The notes under the pieces were generated by a model, which saw only the letters and a list, made by a program, of their open reading frames with translations, did not search any database and was not told the DNA's origin. Of a stretch of DNA of 64,000 nt, positions 54,542-63,507 are shown piece after piece. This stretch comes from Bremerella sp. JC817. GTDB lineage: Bacteria; Planctomycetota; Planctomycetia; Pirellulales; Pirellulaceae. Location of the stretch: contig NZ_JBFEFG010000280.1 of NCBI RefSeq assembly GCF_040718835.1, positions 310,001 through 374,000 of the forward strand, in the 5' to 3' direction. How positions within the stretch are numbered: position 1 is the first letter of the stretch; each line of letters begins with the position of its first letter. The translations under genes and the position numbers were made by a program.

Positions 54542-56398
54542 ATGGCCAGTAAACGACACTTCCGGCTGAAGTCAGCACAACCGCGGCGTGGTGTGTTCAT
54601 CGTCCTCGCGGCCTTCGTGATGATCGTTCTGTTCGCGTTCCTTTCACTCGGGATCGACTCTGGGTTGATCGCGATGGAACAGACCCGTCTGCAGAACGCA
54701 GTCGACGCGGCGGCACTGGCGGCTTCGCAGGAGATTACTTCCGCAGTCCAGGACGCTCCTCAGGGAGGCGATCCTAATTCCATCTCGCTTGAATATGCTC
54801 GCGAGATGGCAGTCGACGTGGCGGAACGCAATGGCGTTTACATTGACCCTTCCCGCGACGTGATCTTCGGCAAACGAACTTACAACGAAGGCACCGGCAA
54901 GTGGGACATCAACTGGAACGAAGGTCCGTACAACGTCGTGAAAGTGGTCGCTCACCGCGATCAGCCCGACATGTCGGCCCGTGATAGTTCGCTGGCCCTC
55001 GCCTTTGGCTGGGCCGTCGGTAAGCCGACGATCGATTTGAAAGCGGAAGCAATCGCCTTCGTCGAAGCACGCGACATGGTCGTGGTGCTCGACTTCTCGG
55101 GCTCCATGAACGACGACAGCCGCTACTCCTCGATCGGTCGCCTTGGCCAGGACAGCATCGAGAATAACATGGTCGACATCTTCAACTCGATGAACCCAAA
55201 TGTTGGTAGCCTGACCTTCGAGCAGGACTACCTGACCATCGTGGGTGCTCCACCGACCAACGGCGGCGCACCACAAAACACCGTGACCTTCAAAGATCGC
55301 GAAGTCTTTGTCAAATCGACCAAGACCCTCAAGCGAGTGATGCTGTACTTCGACAACGGCCGTACCCAGACCTTCAGCGCCAGTGGCACCAGCGGAACCT
55401 TCAAGGGAACCGGCAGCTATAACGGTCGCCAGATCGATCGGGTTTATGTCCGGGCCGGCAATGCGACAGGCAACGGCGAAGAATTCCGCGACACCAACAG
55501 CGCGGTTAAAGATGCCTTCGGTCTCTCGAACTTGAAATACCCATACTCGCGTGGTAGCTGGGACGAGTTCATCAACTATTGCCGCGATAACGTTTCCAGC
55601 AGCAGCGGAAACCGGCAGAAGTATGGCAAGCTGAACTTTGTCGACTACCTGCTGACCAACCGTTATCACAACTACGAAACGCAGGACTTGTGGAAGTCGC
55701 CGCACTACCCGTTCCACGCGATCAAGAACGGTTTCTCATTGTTCCTCGACTTCCTGGAAGATCTCGACTTTGGTGATGAAGTCGGTATCGTTTCTTACGA
55801 CGAGTCGTCGCGAGTGGAACATACACTGAGCGATGGCGACACCTACGCCAGCTTGAATGGCAACTGGATTTCAGACGAGTACGACACGCTCGATACCATC
55901 CAGCGACACAAGCAAGCCGGTCATTATGGTAGCTACACGGCCATGGGTTACGGCGTGAAGGAAGCGAACCAGCTTCTGCTCGATCACTCGCGTCACGGGG
56001 CTCGCCCAACGATGGTGGTAATGACCGACGGTAATGCCAACCAATACCCCTATGGATGGAGCCTGCCCGGGGACTGGAACTGGAACGAAATCACCGACTA
56101 CGACGGCGACGGTCGGGCCGACTACACCACCGGCGACCGCTCGAAGCAGTATGCCTTGTATGAAGCGGTCGAAGCCCACAAACGGGGCGTGACCGTGCAT
56201 ACGATGAGCGTGGGTGCTTCCGCAGACCGACAGTTGATGACCGCCATCGCAGGGGCGTGCGGCGGAATTCACATCGCTGTGCCGGGTGGTTCCACCATTG
56301 CTGAACTGGAAGCCCAGATGCTGGAAGCCTTCCAGCAGATCGCGGCCAAGGTTCCACCACCGCAATTGGTCTACGACCTGACCCAGGCCCAGGAATAA
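54542..56398 (+). CDS. Tad-domain protein with von Willebrand factor A domain
   Basis: A 618-residue protein from the ATG at 54542. The N-terminus is a Tad-type pseudopilin helix (RRGVFIVLAAFVMIVLFAFL, about 16-35) followed by the conserved ALAASQEI segment. A VWA domain follows from about residue 178: MIDAS DFSGS (Asp184, Ser186, Ser188), a long insertion, then MVVMTDGNA. MIDAS sites bind divalent metal and ligands, often in adhesion. It closes the three-gene cluster and is followed by a strong terminator. Likely a surface adhesin presented by a pseudopilin assembly. Confidence 0.85.
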   Translation: MASKRHFRLKSAQPRRGVFIVLAAFVMIVLFAFLSLGIDSGLIAMEQTRLQNAVDAAALAASQEITSAVQDAPQGGDPNSISLEYAREMAVDVAERNGVYIDPSRDVIFGKRTYNEGTGKWDINWNEGPYNVVKVVAHRDQPDMSARDSSLALAFGWAVGKPTIDLKAEAIAFVEARDMVVVLDFSGSMNDDSRYSSIGRLGQDSIENNMVDIFNSMNPNVGSLTFEQDYLTIVGAPPTNGGAPQNTVTFKDREVFVKSTKTLKRVMLYFDNGRTQTFSASGTSGTFKGTGSYNGRQIDRVYVRAGNATGNGEEFRDTNSAVKDAFGLSNLKYPYSRGSWDEFINYCRDNVSSSSGNRQKYGKLNFVDYLLTNRYHNYETQDLWKSPHYPFHAIKNGFSLFLDFLEDLDFGDEVGIVSYDESSRVEHTLSDGDTYASLNGNWISDEYDTLDTIQRHKQAGHYGSYTAMGYGVKEANQLLLDHSRHGARPTMVVMTDGNANQYPYGWSLPGDWNWNEITDYDGDGRADYTTGDRSKQYALYEAVEAHKRGVTVHTMSVGASADRQLMTAIAGACGGIHIAVPGGSTIAELEAQMLEAFQQIAAKVPPPQLVYDLTQAQE

Positions 56399-56431
56399 GC
56401 CAAACTCCGACATACACCACGACGTGTCCAG

Positions 56432-56485
56432 CAAGGTGGTTGCCTTTGAAGTCTCGACTCGGGGCAACCACCTTGTGTTATTTCT
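56432..56485 (+). terminator. terminator of the TadE/VWA cluster
   Basis: CAAGGTGGTTGCC (56432-56444) and GGCAACCACCTTG (56463-56475) form a 13-bp stem, followed by TGTTATTTCTT. Confidence 0.8.
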
Positions 56486-56556
56486 TGTCTGGCAATTGGT
56501 TCGTTAGAATGAGGGAAGCATTCTAACGACGACACCACCTCTTCTGATTGCCGACC

Positions 56557-57033
56557 ATGGACGATTCAAATTCCATCCAACACAGCGAGACCTTTCCTGT
56601 CAAACCGCCGATTAGCTGGGTGATGTTCCCACATTGGCCGGAAGATGGCGACCATTGGATTCATCCTGAAGATCGTCATAAGGCCGAGGGGCTGATTCCG
56701 AGCGATGTCATCTTTCGTCGCGAAGCAACCGACGACGATTGGTACGAGCTAAGCTACGGCGATGTGACGCTGAGGGCCCGCCCTGTCATGGTGGAAGAAT
56801 TGCCGGAGCCAAAATACAAGATGGGCGAGATCGTCGAATTGGCCAACCAGATCGATGGCGACAAGATGTCGACTGGCCGAATCTATGCGATCCGCTGGAG
56901 CGACTATCACCGCGAACCCCATTACTATTTGATTCGCGGTGATCTCAAGAGCCAGAACGCTTATCTGGCCAAAGATTTAAAACCGTACGAGCCGCCGAAG
57001 GAATTTCATGCGATGCATACCTACGAGGACTAA
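56557..57033 (+). CDS. uncharacterised cytosolic protein
   Basis: A 158-residue acidic protein from the ATG at 56557 (MDDSNSIQHSET). It has no signal or membrane segment. The middle is rich in Trp/His/Asp (WVMFPHWPEDGDHWIHPEDRH) and the last 60 residues form beta-strands with GRIYAIRWSDYHREPHYYL. Reminiscent of small planctomycete proteins with a repeated Trp-containing beta motif, but no family is named. It converges on the DNase-I-fold lipoprotein, stop-to-stop gap 18 bases. Confidence 0.6.
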   Translation: MDDSNSIQHSETFPVKPPISWVMFPHWPEDGDHWIHPEDRHKAEGLIPSDVIFRREATDDDWYELSYGDVTLRARPVMVEELPEPKYKMGEIVELANQIDGDKMSTGRIYAIRWSDYHREPHYYLIRGDLKSQNAYLAKDLKPYEPPKEFHAMHTYED

Positions 57034-57051
57034 ACCTCGTCGGATGCTTAC

Positions 57052-57996
57052 TTAACGCGTGGTGCCGGCTGCGGCGGAAGCGACCGAACCCGAGCCTGTT
57101 TCGGCCGCGGTGAAGGTAGCCCAGATCGGCAAGTGATCAGAAACGTCGCTGGCTTGTTCCTGGGTCAGCTTGAAGGCGGTCATCAAGTCGAGCACGCCCA
57201 CGTCGCCGGTGAATTCGGTCGTCAATCGCCGATCGAAGACAATGTTATCGTAGCTCTTGGTTTGCAGCGTGTTCGTAGGCGTGCCTTGGACCGTAGCAAA
57301 GATGCCTGGAATCTTGCCGAGCATTCCGAGCTTGGTGTAGTCGACATTCAAGTCACCCAGCAAGATCACGTCGTCTTCGTTCGGGTTCGCCTGGCGGACC
57401 ACTTCATACACTTCGGCCAACGCGTCCAGTTCCTGGTCGGTTTCGTCCGGGTCGGTGTGGATGTTGATCAACGTGAAGCTGAATGGCTGCACGCCTTCAG
57501 GGACGCGGGCACGGAACGAAGCGACATATGGTTCGCGGTGCAACAGGTCGAGCGGATCGTTGAGCGTGAAATCGCTCTTCTCGACGAACTCGATCTTGGC
57601 TGTGTTGTACAAGAATACGTACTGCTCTTTGCTCACCGTTCGACCGATACGAGGCCCGACCAGCGAGGCCCAGTGCGAACCATCGGCGTTGATCATTTCC
57701 AGCCAACGTGGAATGACGTCTTGTTCTTTGCTGCGTAGCTCTTGCACCGCGACGACGTCAAACGACTTGACCACCTGGGTCAAGACTTGCATCACCTCGG
57801 GCTTATCCATCTTCGATTGTCCGAAGACCTGGATATTGAAGCTGGCAATCCGAATCGACTCGCCCGGCTGCGCGGCCACGGTGGTCCCACCGGCAGGCGT
57901 CTGGGGCAATTGCTCCAGCATCTGCTCGACATTGCAGCCAGTAGCCGCAAACAGACCTACGAGAAACGCCAGCGACGAAAGAATAAGAGCACGCAC
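57052..57996 (-). CDS. secreted endonuclease/exonuclease/phosphatase-family lipoprotein
   Basis: A 314-residue protein with a GTG start and strong GGAGG six bases upstream. A lipobox-like end (AATGC, Cys21) follows the signal peptide. The EEP (DNase-I-like) fold signatures are present in order: RIASFNIQVFG (49-59), AVQELR (83-88, catalytic Glu86), INIHTDPD, LLGDLNVD (catalytic Asp and Asn) and SDHLPIWATF (catalytic Asp and His). These enzymes cleave DNA or phosphodiesters with metal. A surface-anchored nuclease would fit nutrient or eDNA turnover. Confidence 0.87.
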   Translation of the reverse strand: MRALILSSLAFLVGLFAATGCNVEQMLEQLPQTPAGGTTVAAQPGESIRIASFNIQVFGQSKMDKPEVMQVLTQVVKSFDVVAVQELRSKEQDVIPRWLEMINADGSHWASLVGPRIGRTVSKEQYVFLYNTAKIEFVEKSDFTLNDPLDLLHREPYVASFRARVPEGVQPFSFTLINIHTDPDETDQELDALAEVYEVVRQANPNEDDVILLGDLNVDYTKLGMLGKIPGIFATVQGTPTNTLQTKSYDNIVFDRRLTTEFTGDVGVLDLMTAFKLTQEQASDVSDHLPIWATFTAAETGSGSVASAAAGTTR

Positions 57997-58245
57997 CAGA
58001 AGCCTCCTTGCTATGTGCGGTGTCGATTCGTGATGGAAAGCAGGCCATCCTTCGGCCTACTCCCCAACAAATGCGGGGCAACCTTAGCGGAACGAATGGA
58101 ACGCTTCCAGATCAGTCACTGCGTTGAAAGCAGGAAAAGCGTTGCTGCGGCATTCTTTTTCAGAAGACAACCCGGCGCGAACCGCTAGCAGCGGCAGAGT
58201 GATCGATGCGGTCGCGCCGTAAGAGATCGGCTGCAAGCCAAAGGC
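57997..58245. other. intergenic, no gene seen
   Basis: About 250 bases between two leftward genes. It contains the promoter area of the nuclease gene; frames are short and arginine/alanine rich without coding character. Confidence 0.4.
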
Positions 58246-58731
58246 TTACAGCTTTTCAAGCGCACTGGCAGCAAGCCGGGCCGTGCGAGGGTTGTCGCTG
58301 GCCGCTGCCTTTTGCAAGGCTTCACGCACCGACGCGTCGCCCGAACCGATCTTGCCGATCGCCCAGATCGCTCGATCGCGGACTTCAGGCGGGGTTTCCG
58401 GTTGATTGATCGCAGCCGCTAACTGGGGCAGGGCAGGAGAGCCTGCTTCTTCGAGTCGGCCCACCAGCGTCGCCGCCCAATAAGCCGTTGGCGCTGCGGC
58501 AGTTAAGAGATCGATCAACGCGGGCAGCTCTTCTTTGGCAGGCGGTCCCAACTCTTCGAGGGCACCGTTCGCCCATTCGCTGACTTGTTCGTCTTCGTCG
58601 GCACAGCATCGACAAAGTGGAATCACAGCGGCCTGGGCCAAGTCGGTATTTTTAGCACAAGCCTCCGCGGCTTGCCGCCTCTCGTCGACGTTACTGCTTC
58701 CCAAAGCTTGGATTGCGATCGATGGCTCCAT
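58246..58731 (-). CDS. HEAT-repeat protein
   Basis: A 161-residue protein from the ATG at 58731 (MEPSIAIQAL). Composed almost wholly of HEAT/armadillo-type helices: SSNVDERRQAAEACAK, DEDEQVSEWANGALEEL, PPEVRDRAIWAIGKIG, and NPRTARLAASALEKL. Cytosolic, no signal peptide. Likely a small protein-interaction scaffold. Divergent from the histidine kinase gene with about 195 bases between. Confidence 0.8.
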   Translation of the reverse strand: MEPSIAIQALGSSNVDERRQAAEACAKNTDLAQAAVIPLCRCCADEDEQVSEWANGALEELGPPAKEELPALIDLLTAAAPTAYWAATLVGRLEEAGSPALPQLAAAINQPETPPEVRDRAIWAIGKIGSGDASVREALQKAAASDNPRTARLAASALEKL

Positions 58732-58926
58732 ACAGTTGCTTTCTAGAAACAAAGTTGAGTCGGAGTTTTCTGCCCAATTCGCAAATTCTCAGCTCATTGA
58801 GCAGAATTGCGCTAAACGATCCACCCACATGGGGGTACCATGTCGGGTGAGGGGCATTGGCAGACCGGCGACGGGCTGCAACTCTTGGATCTATGACCGC
58901 ACCTAGCTTAGCGCCAACGTGAGATT
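58732..58926. promoter_or_regulatory. divergent promoter region
   Basis: 195 bases between the HEAT-repeat gene and the kinase gene. Includes AT-rich elements and AATTGCGC near 58803; a similar AATTGCGCAA element occurs at 63028. No exact promoter is assigned. Confidence 0.3.
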
Positions 58927-59667
58927 ATGAATCCCCATTTCGTGAATAACCCGATGCCTTTTTCGGACAGTGCCGAAGAGGCCAGCCCCTCCGGCTCTCA
59001 AGATATCGAAACCGGTGGGACGCCGCCACTAAGCCGCGAGGCCCAGGCCAACCTCTGGCGTTACATCGACCATTTAGAGCGGTGGCGGCAATCGATTGGA
59101 TTTGAGATCCACGACGGGCTGACGCAGCAAATAACAGCCGCACTGCTGTTTCTCGAGTCGTACCAGCGCGAGCAGCCCGATCCGACGACACTTGAACGCT
59201 GCCGGGCGATCCTGGAAGAAGCCCTGGCCGAGTCGCGTCGTTTGATCCAAGGGCTCAGCCCCAAAAAGCTTGATGACGAGGGGATCGAAGCGGCCTTGGC
59301 CGAGTTCCTCACGGTGCCGTCGGTGTCACTGGCTACGGTCGAGTTGGAAGTCGATGCCGAGCTTCCTTCGCTATCTCCCTGGCAACGGACCACGCTGTTC
59401 CGCTTCCTGCAAGAGTGCATCACCAACGCCCGCAAGCATAGCGAGGCCTCGAAGATCGCTGTCTCGCTCCACCAACAAGATGGCCAGCTTGTCGGCAAGG
59501 TAATCGACAATGGGATCGGCTTCGACCTGGAAACCGTCAAGCTGGTGGGCTACGGAATGCGAAGCCTTCAGCAGAAGGCAGATCTTCTGAGCGGTGAGCT
59601 CACGATCGAAAGTGCCCCAGGCAAAGGAAGTGAAATCACGCTCCGACTGCCAATCGCTGCCAAGTAG
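58927..59667 (+). CDS. sensor histidine kinase lacking an obvious sensor domain
   Basis: A 246-residue cytosolic kinase of the NarL-partner class (HisKA_3). His62 in IGFEIHDGLTQQI is the phosphoacceptor. The ATPase domain has Asn167 in ECITNARKH, the G1 motif DNGIGFD (194-200), GYGM (208-211) and GKGSEI. There is no transmembrane or periplasmic region, so the signal must come from the 50-residue N-terminus or a partner. No response regulator lies beside it; the next gene is a SpoIIE-type phosphatase 140 bases downstream. Confidence 0.9.
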   Translation: MNPHFVNNPMPFSDSAEEASPSGSQDIETGGTPPLSREAQANLWRYIDHLERWRQSIGFEIHDGLTQQITAALLFLESYQREQPDPTTLERCRAILEEALAESRRLIQGLSPKKLDDEGIEAALAEFLTVPSVSLATVELEVDAELPSLSPWQRTTLFRFLQECITNARKHSEASKIAVSLHQQDGQLVGKVIDNGIGFDLETVKLVGYGMRSLQQKADLLSGELTIESAPGKGSEITLRLPIAAK

Positions 59668-59808
59668 CCAAATGCAGGTGAAATCGATTTCCGCGCGAAG
59701 ATTCGGGAATCGTCCTTGCTGCCAAGTTGCCGACCGCCTCACGATCCTTGACAATCGTGGGGAACTGGCCTCATCCCTTCGCCGGAAGGAATCGGAAACG
59801 GCAGCAAT

Positions 59809-60882
59809 ATGGCATTCACCCTCGTTCTGGCACTCGCCGCTCTGTTTCAATTGGTCGCAGTCGTCCTGGCACTGCGGCTCAATACAATCTATCGTCGTCG
59901 CTATGCCTGGCTGTTTATCTCTGGGGCGGGCATCTTGATGACCTTCTGGATCGGTGCCAGTTTGATCGACACCTATCGGAACCCGCCCGAGACCATCGTC
60001 TGGGAGCCGACCCTCTGGGTGCAAACCTTGGCAACGCTGCTGACTTCGATCTTGTTCTTCGCCGGGATTGGCACGATCGAGCCCCTGTTTAAAGAGAACG
60101 AAGCGGCCAGGGCTTTATTGGCCAGCGAGAACGCGTTGCTCAATCGCGAAGTGCAGCATAGTCGCGAAGAACTACAGCTCGCCCAGAAGGTGCAAGCGAA
60201 TCTGCTGCCGCATAGTGCGCCTTCGATAGAAGGCCTGGAGATCGCCTTTCTGACCCGGCCGGCCGAATGGACCAGTGGCGACTACTTCGACTTCGTTCAG
60301 GTCAACGACCATCGCCTGCTGGTAACGGTCGCTGATGTTTGTGGCCATGGTCTTGGTCCGGCCCTGCTGATGACGACGTCGCGGTCCTATTTTCGCGGTA
60401 TCTCGCACACGCGGAAGGAATGTCAGCCGATCCTGAATACCTGGAACAAGGTGATCAGTGACGACATCGAGACGGGCGACTTTATGACCGCGATCGTCGT
60501 GGAACTCGACCTGCACCAGCTGCGACTTTCGTATCTCGGGGCAGGGCAGAATGGTCTGTTGATCGACGTTGATGGCAGCCACCACGAACTAGAACGAAGC
60601 GGCCCCCCACTGGGCGTTCTACCAACCTTCCAATTCCCCGAACCGAATGTGGAAGAACTTCGCTCGGGCCAGGTTCTCGTGCTGTGCACCGATGGCATTC
60701 ACGAAACAGTCGGACAAGATGGTAGCCAGTTTGGCATGCAGCGATTGGGGGATCTCATCGCCGATCATCGTCACCAGTCGGCCAGCCAGCTTGTGCAAAC
60801 GCTCGACAGCGAAGTCATCGCGTTCTCGTCCGCACCGCAGCCTCAAGATGATTTGACCGCGGTGATTATCAAGATTCTGTAG
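59809..60882 (+). CDS. membrane-anchored PP2C/SpoIIE-family phosphatase
   Basis: A 357-residue protein: three N-terminal membrane helices (about 3-23, 33-55 and 68-90), a coiled-coil linker (about 95-132) and a PP2C SpoIIE-like domain (about 140-357). Metal-binding aspartates are visible in TSGDYFDF (Asp158), ADVCGHG (Asp176), CTDGIHE and PQDDLTAV. It dephosphorylates Ser/Thr phosphoproteins, typically anti-sigma-factor antagonists. Follows the histidine kinase on the same strand, suggesting a signalling pair. Confidence 0.9.
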   Translation: MAFTLVLALAALFQLVAVVLALRLNTIYRRRYAWLFISGAGILMTFWIGASLIDTYRNPPETIVWEPTLWVQTLATLLTSILFFAGIGTIEPLFKENEAARALLASENALLNREVQHSREELQLAQKVQANLLPHSAPSIEGLEIAFLTRPAEWTSGDYFDFVQVNDHRLLVTVADVCGHGLGPALLMTTSRSYFRGISHTRKECQPILNTWNKVISDDIETGDFMTAIVVELDLHQLRLSYLGAGQNGLLIDVDGSHHELERSGPPLGVLPTFQFPEPNVEELRSGQVLVLCTDGIHETVGQDGSQFGMQRLGDLIADHRHQSASQLVQTLDSEVIAFSSAPQPQDDLTAVIIKIL

Positions 60883-60884
60883 AC

Positions 60885-62957
60885 CTACTTCAGCACTTCT
60901 AGCAGGTTACTGAAGTTGTCGGTCCAAGGCTTGGCATAAACCATCTTCGGCCTCAGCTTGGTCGTTGCCGATTGCATGGTGTCGTCCGAGAGAAACTGCG
61001 AGTTCTTCGAGGCGATGATCCACTGCGAACCGGTGGCCTGGGTGGCGGCATCGGGAGCCGTGGTGATGTAAAGCGTCTCGAAGTCGAACTGATCGCACGT
61101 TCCCAACACGACCGGCCGCAGGTCGAGGTGCTTGTTGCTGACATGAATTGCCAGCACACCGCCGTCGGCCAGATGACGCTCATAGATTTCGAACGCTTCC
61201 TGAGTGAGCAGGTGCGTCGGAATTGCATCGCCGCTGAAGGCATCCAGCACCAGCACATCGAATTGTTGATCCGGCTCTTGTTCGAGCGAAAGCCGGGCAT
61301 CGCCGAGCACGATGTCGGTTTCGGCCGGGCAATCGCTCAAGTAAGTGAACGACTCCTCCGCCATCTCGATTACATCGTCGTTGATTTCGTAAAAGCGGAA
61401 GTAATCGCCAGGCTTGCCGTACGCGGCCAGCGTTCCGGCACCTAGTCCGACCACGCCTACCCGTTTGCCTTCTGCCTGCGGCAAGCGAGCCATCGTCAGT
61501 CCGACGCCGGTGTCTTCCGCGTAGTAAGACGTTGGCTTGCGACGCTTCTCCGGTGACTGATACTGAAACCCATGCATGATCCGGCCATGGTACATCGCCA
61601 GAATTGGCCCGCCGTTGGCGGTCGGAACCTGACCGAGGTTCAACACTCCGTAGAAGTTTCTATGCGACTCAAGATAGTCCGACTGGAAACCACGAAGCTG
61701 ACCAGACAACATCGCCAGCATGCCCATGAACATCAGCCCCATCGACCAGAGCGGTACCGAACCGAATTGCTTTTCGACCGAGGTCACGGTGACATGCATC
61801 GCCAGCCCGAACGCAACGATCAAGCTCAACGGCATCTCGTAGTACTGCGAGAAGATCATCGGGCAAACGAGCGACACGAACAAACCACCGATCGCTCCAC
61901 CGGCGGAAATCGTCAGATAGAACAATGTCAGGTGGCGTGGCGCTGGCTTTAAGCGGACCAGCTCGCCGTGGCAGATCATGCAGACGAAGAACATTGCTCC
62001 GAAGTAGGAAACCGCAACCCAGGCAATGTCGAGCATTCCGCCCAGAAGCTGCAACGCGCTGATCAGCACAATGCTGCCGATGGTCATCCAGCCGAGCCAT
62101 CCCCGGCGATACCAGCCATCACCATCGAAGCAGAAGATGAACGTCAGCAGGTAAAGGCTCAGCGGCACCACCCACAAGAAAGGGACCACCGCCATGTCTT
62201 GGCAAACGTGATTGGTCGTGGCCAACAGCATGATGCAGGCAAACGCCGGCAGCGCAACCCAGGACGCCATTGTCTTCCAACTTGGGGCGGCTTGGTCGGC
62301 AGCTTCCAGCGTCGATTCGCTCGATTCCGTCGACATCGTTTCGATCGGAAGGCGTGAGATCTTATACGCAATCGGTAGCAGGATCAGGGCGAAACCGAAG
62401 TAGCCCCAGCTCCATGCTCCCGACTGAATCGGCAACGTCCAGTTCGGTTCTACCACAAACGGATAGGTCAGCAGCGCCGCCAGCGACCCGATGTTCGACA
62501 AGGCATACAACCGGTAAGGCACTTTGCCGGGGGCAATCTCGCTGAACCAATGTTGCAGCAGCGGTCCGTTGGCCGAGAGCAGAAAGTAAGGTAGCCCCAG
62601 GTGCGAGACCAGAAGCAGCAAGATATAGCCCGCCGGCCAGGCATCCGCTGGCGGCTTCCAATCTTCGCTGGGGGAAATCGGCATCAACAGCAAGGCTGCT
62701 AGCATCAATCCGGCATGGACTAAACCTTGCCAGCGGCGGGGACACCATGTTGCTAGCAAATGCGCATAAAGGTAACCCGTGAAGAGGAAGACCTGAAAAA
62801 ACAGCATACAGGTCGTCCAGACGGTCGGACTGCCGCCAAACCAGGGCAAGATGGTTTTGCTGATCAATGGCTGGACCTGGAACAGCAAAAACGCACTCCA
62901 CAGGACTGCCAAAGGCAAAAGCCAGGTCTGGACTAATGAGTTCTTCTCGCTCGCCAC
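60885..62957 (-). CDS. MFS-type membrane domain fused to a spermidine-synthase-like domain
   Basis: About 690 residues from the GTG at 62957, placed behind GGAAGG (a GTG at 62972 is possible). About 450 residues contain at least ten membrane helices starting LVQTWLLPLAVLWSAFLLFQ. The C-terminal 200 residues are a spermidine-synthase-like Rossmann domain (VGVVGLGAGTLAAYG, YEINDDVIEMA, VLVLDAFSGDAIP, HLADGGVLAIHVSN). This fusion recurs in bacteria; the enzyme substrate is not established. It converges on the phosphatase gene, stops two bases apart. Confidence 0.88.
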   Translation of the reverse strand: MASEKNSLVQTWLLPLAVLWSAFLLFQVQPLISKTILPWFGGSPTVWTTCMLFFQVFLFTGYLYAHLLATWCPRRWQGLVHAGLMLAALLLMPISPSEDWKPPADAWPAGYILLLLVSHLGLPYFLLSANGPLLQHWFSEIAPGKVPYRLYALSNIGSLAALLTYPFVVEPNWTLPIQSGAWSWGYFGFALILLPIAYKISRLPIETMSTESSESTLEAADQAAPSWKTMASWVALPAFACIMLLATTNHVCQDMAVVPFLWVVPLSLYLLTFIFCFDGDGWYRRGWLGWMTIGSIVLISALQLLGGMLDIAWVAVSYFGAMFFVCMICHGELVRLKPAPRHLTLFYLTISAGGAIGGLFVSLVCPMIFSQYYEMPLSLIVAFGLAMHVTVTSVEKQFGSVPLWSMGLMFMGMLAMLSGQLRGFQSDYLESHRNFYGVLNLGQVPTANGGPILAMYHGRIMHGFQYQSPEKRRKPTSYYAEDTGVGLTMARLPQAEGKRVGVVGLGAGTLAAYGKPGDYFRFYEINDDVIEMAEESFTYLSDCPAETDIVLGDARLSLEQEPDQQFDVLVLDAFSGDAIPTHLLTQEAFEIYERHLADGGVLAIHVSNKHLDLRPVVLGTCDQFDFETLYITTAPDAATQATGSQWIIASKNSQFLSDDTMQSATTKLRPKMVYAKPWTDNFSNLLEVLK

Positions 62958-63507
62958 TGCGGGCCTTCCCACACATAAGACTGGAAATGATAGTCAGCCA
63001 GTGCGCAGTGCGCTCACCCATGCCCAATTGCGCAAACCTGCGTAGAAGTGTAGGTCACAGAAAACCCTAGTTTGCGCGTGGTAATACTCACACCCCATAT
63101 AGGCGATAACGACCAGCGATTTATGCAACTTTAGCCGCCACTAAATTATGCGCAACGGATTTCCGGAGAAATCTTTCTGATTTAATCCGCGCAAGCCGAT
63201 CAATTGTTCTTGGAGAAGACAAGATGGGAACATTAAAATCCTGTCTGTGCCTTATCCTTTTCTGCAAATCTTTATCTGCGATGTCCGCCTCGATATTGTG
63301 GGTAGAGAAAGGGTTCCTTAGGGAGTGCGTTTCAGCCAGATGCCTCGGCGATCGAGCTAGTTTCAAGCGGTTCCTGCAAGGTCAATTCAGAGTCGTTTTT
63401 GTCTCTTCCTTATATCTGACCTCTCCTCGAAACTGTCTTATTCAACTTGCTTCTTCTCTTGGGCCACGTTTGGTCAAAACGTGCTCGCGCATGACAGGGA
63501 GATTGTC
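62958..63507. other. 550-base region with no confident gene
   Basis: Lower GC than the surroundings. A 101-codon frame from the ATG at 63224 has GGAG eight bases upstream, but its Cys/Leu/Ser-rich product is unlike its neighbours and it overlaps the next gene, so I do not call it. Several TTGCGC elements occur (63028-63037, 63070-63080). Promoters for the flanking genes are expected here. Confidence 0.4.

Noticed and set aside
54644..55717. 357-codon minus-strand frame opposite the VWA gene
   Set aside because: Antisense to a clear VWA/Tad gene; Val/Asp/Gly-rich shadow without motifs.
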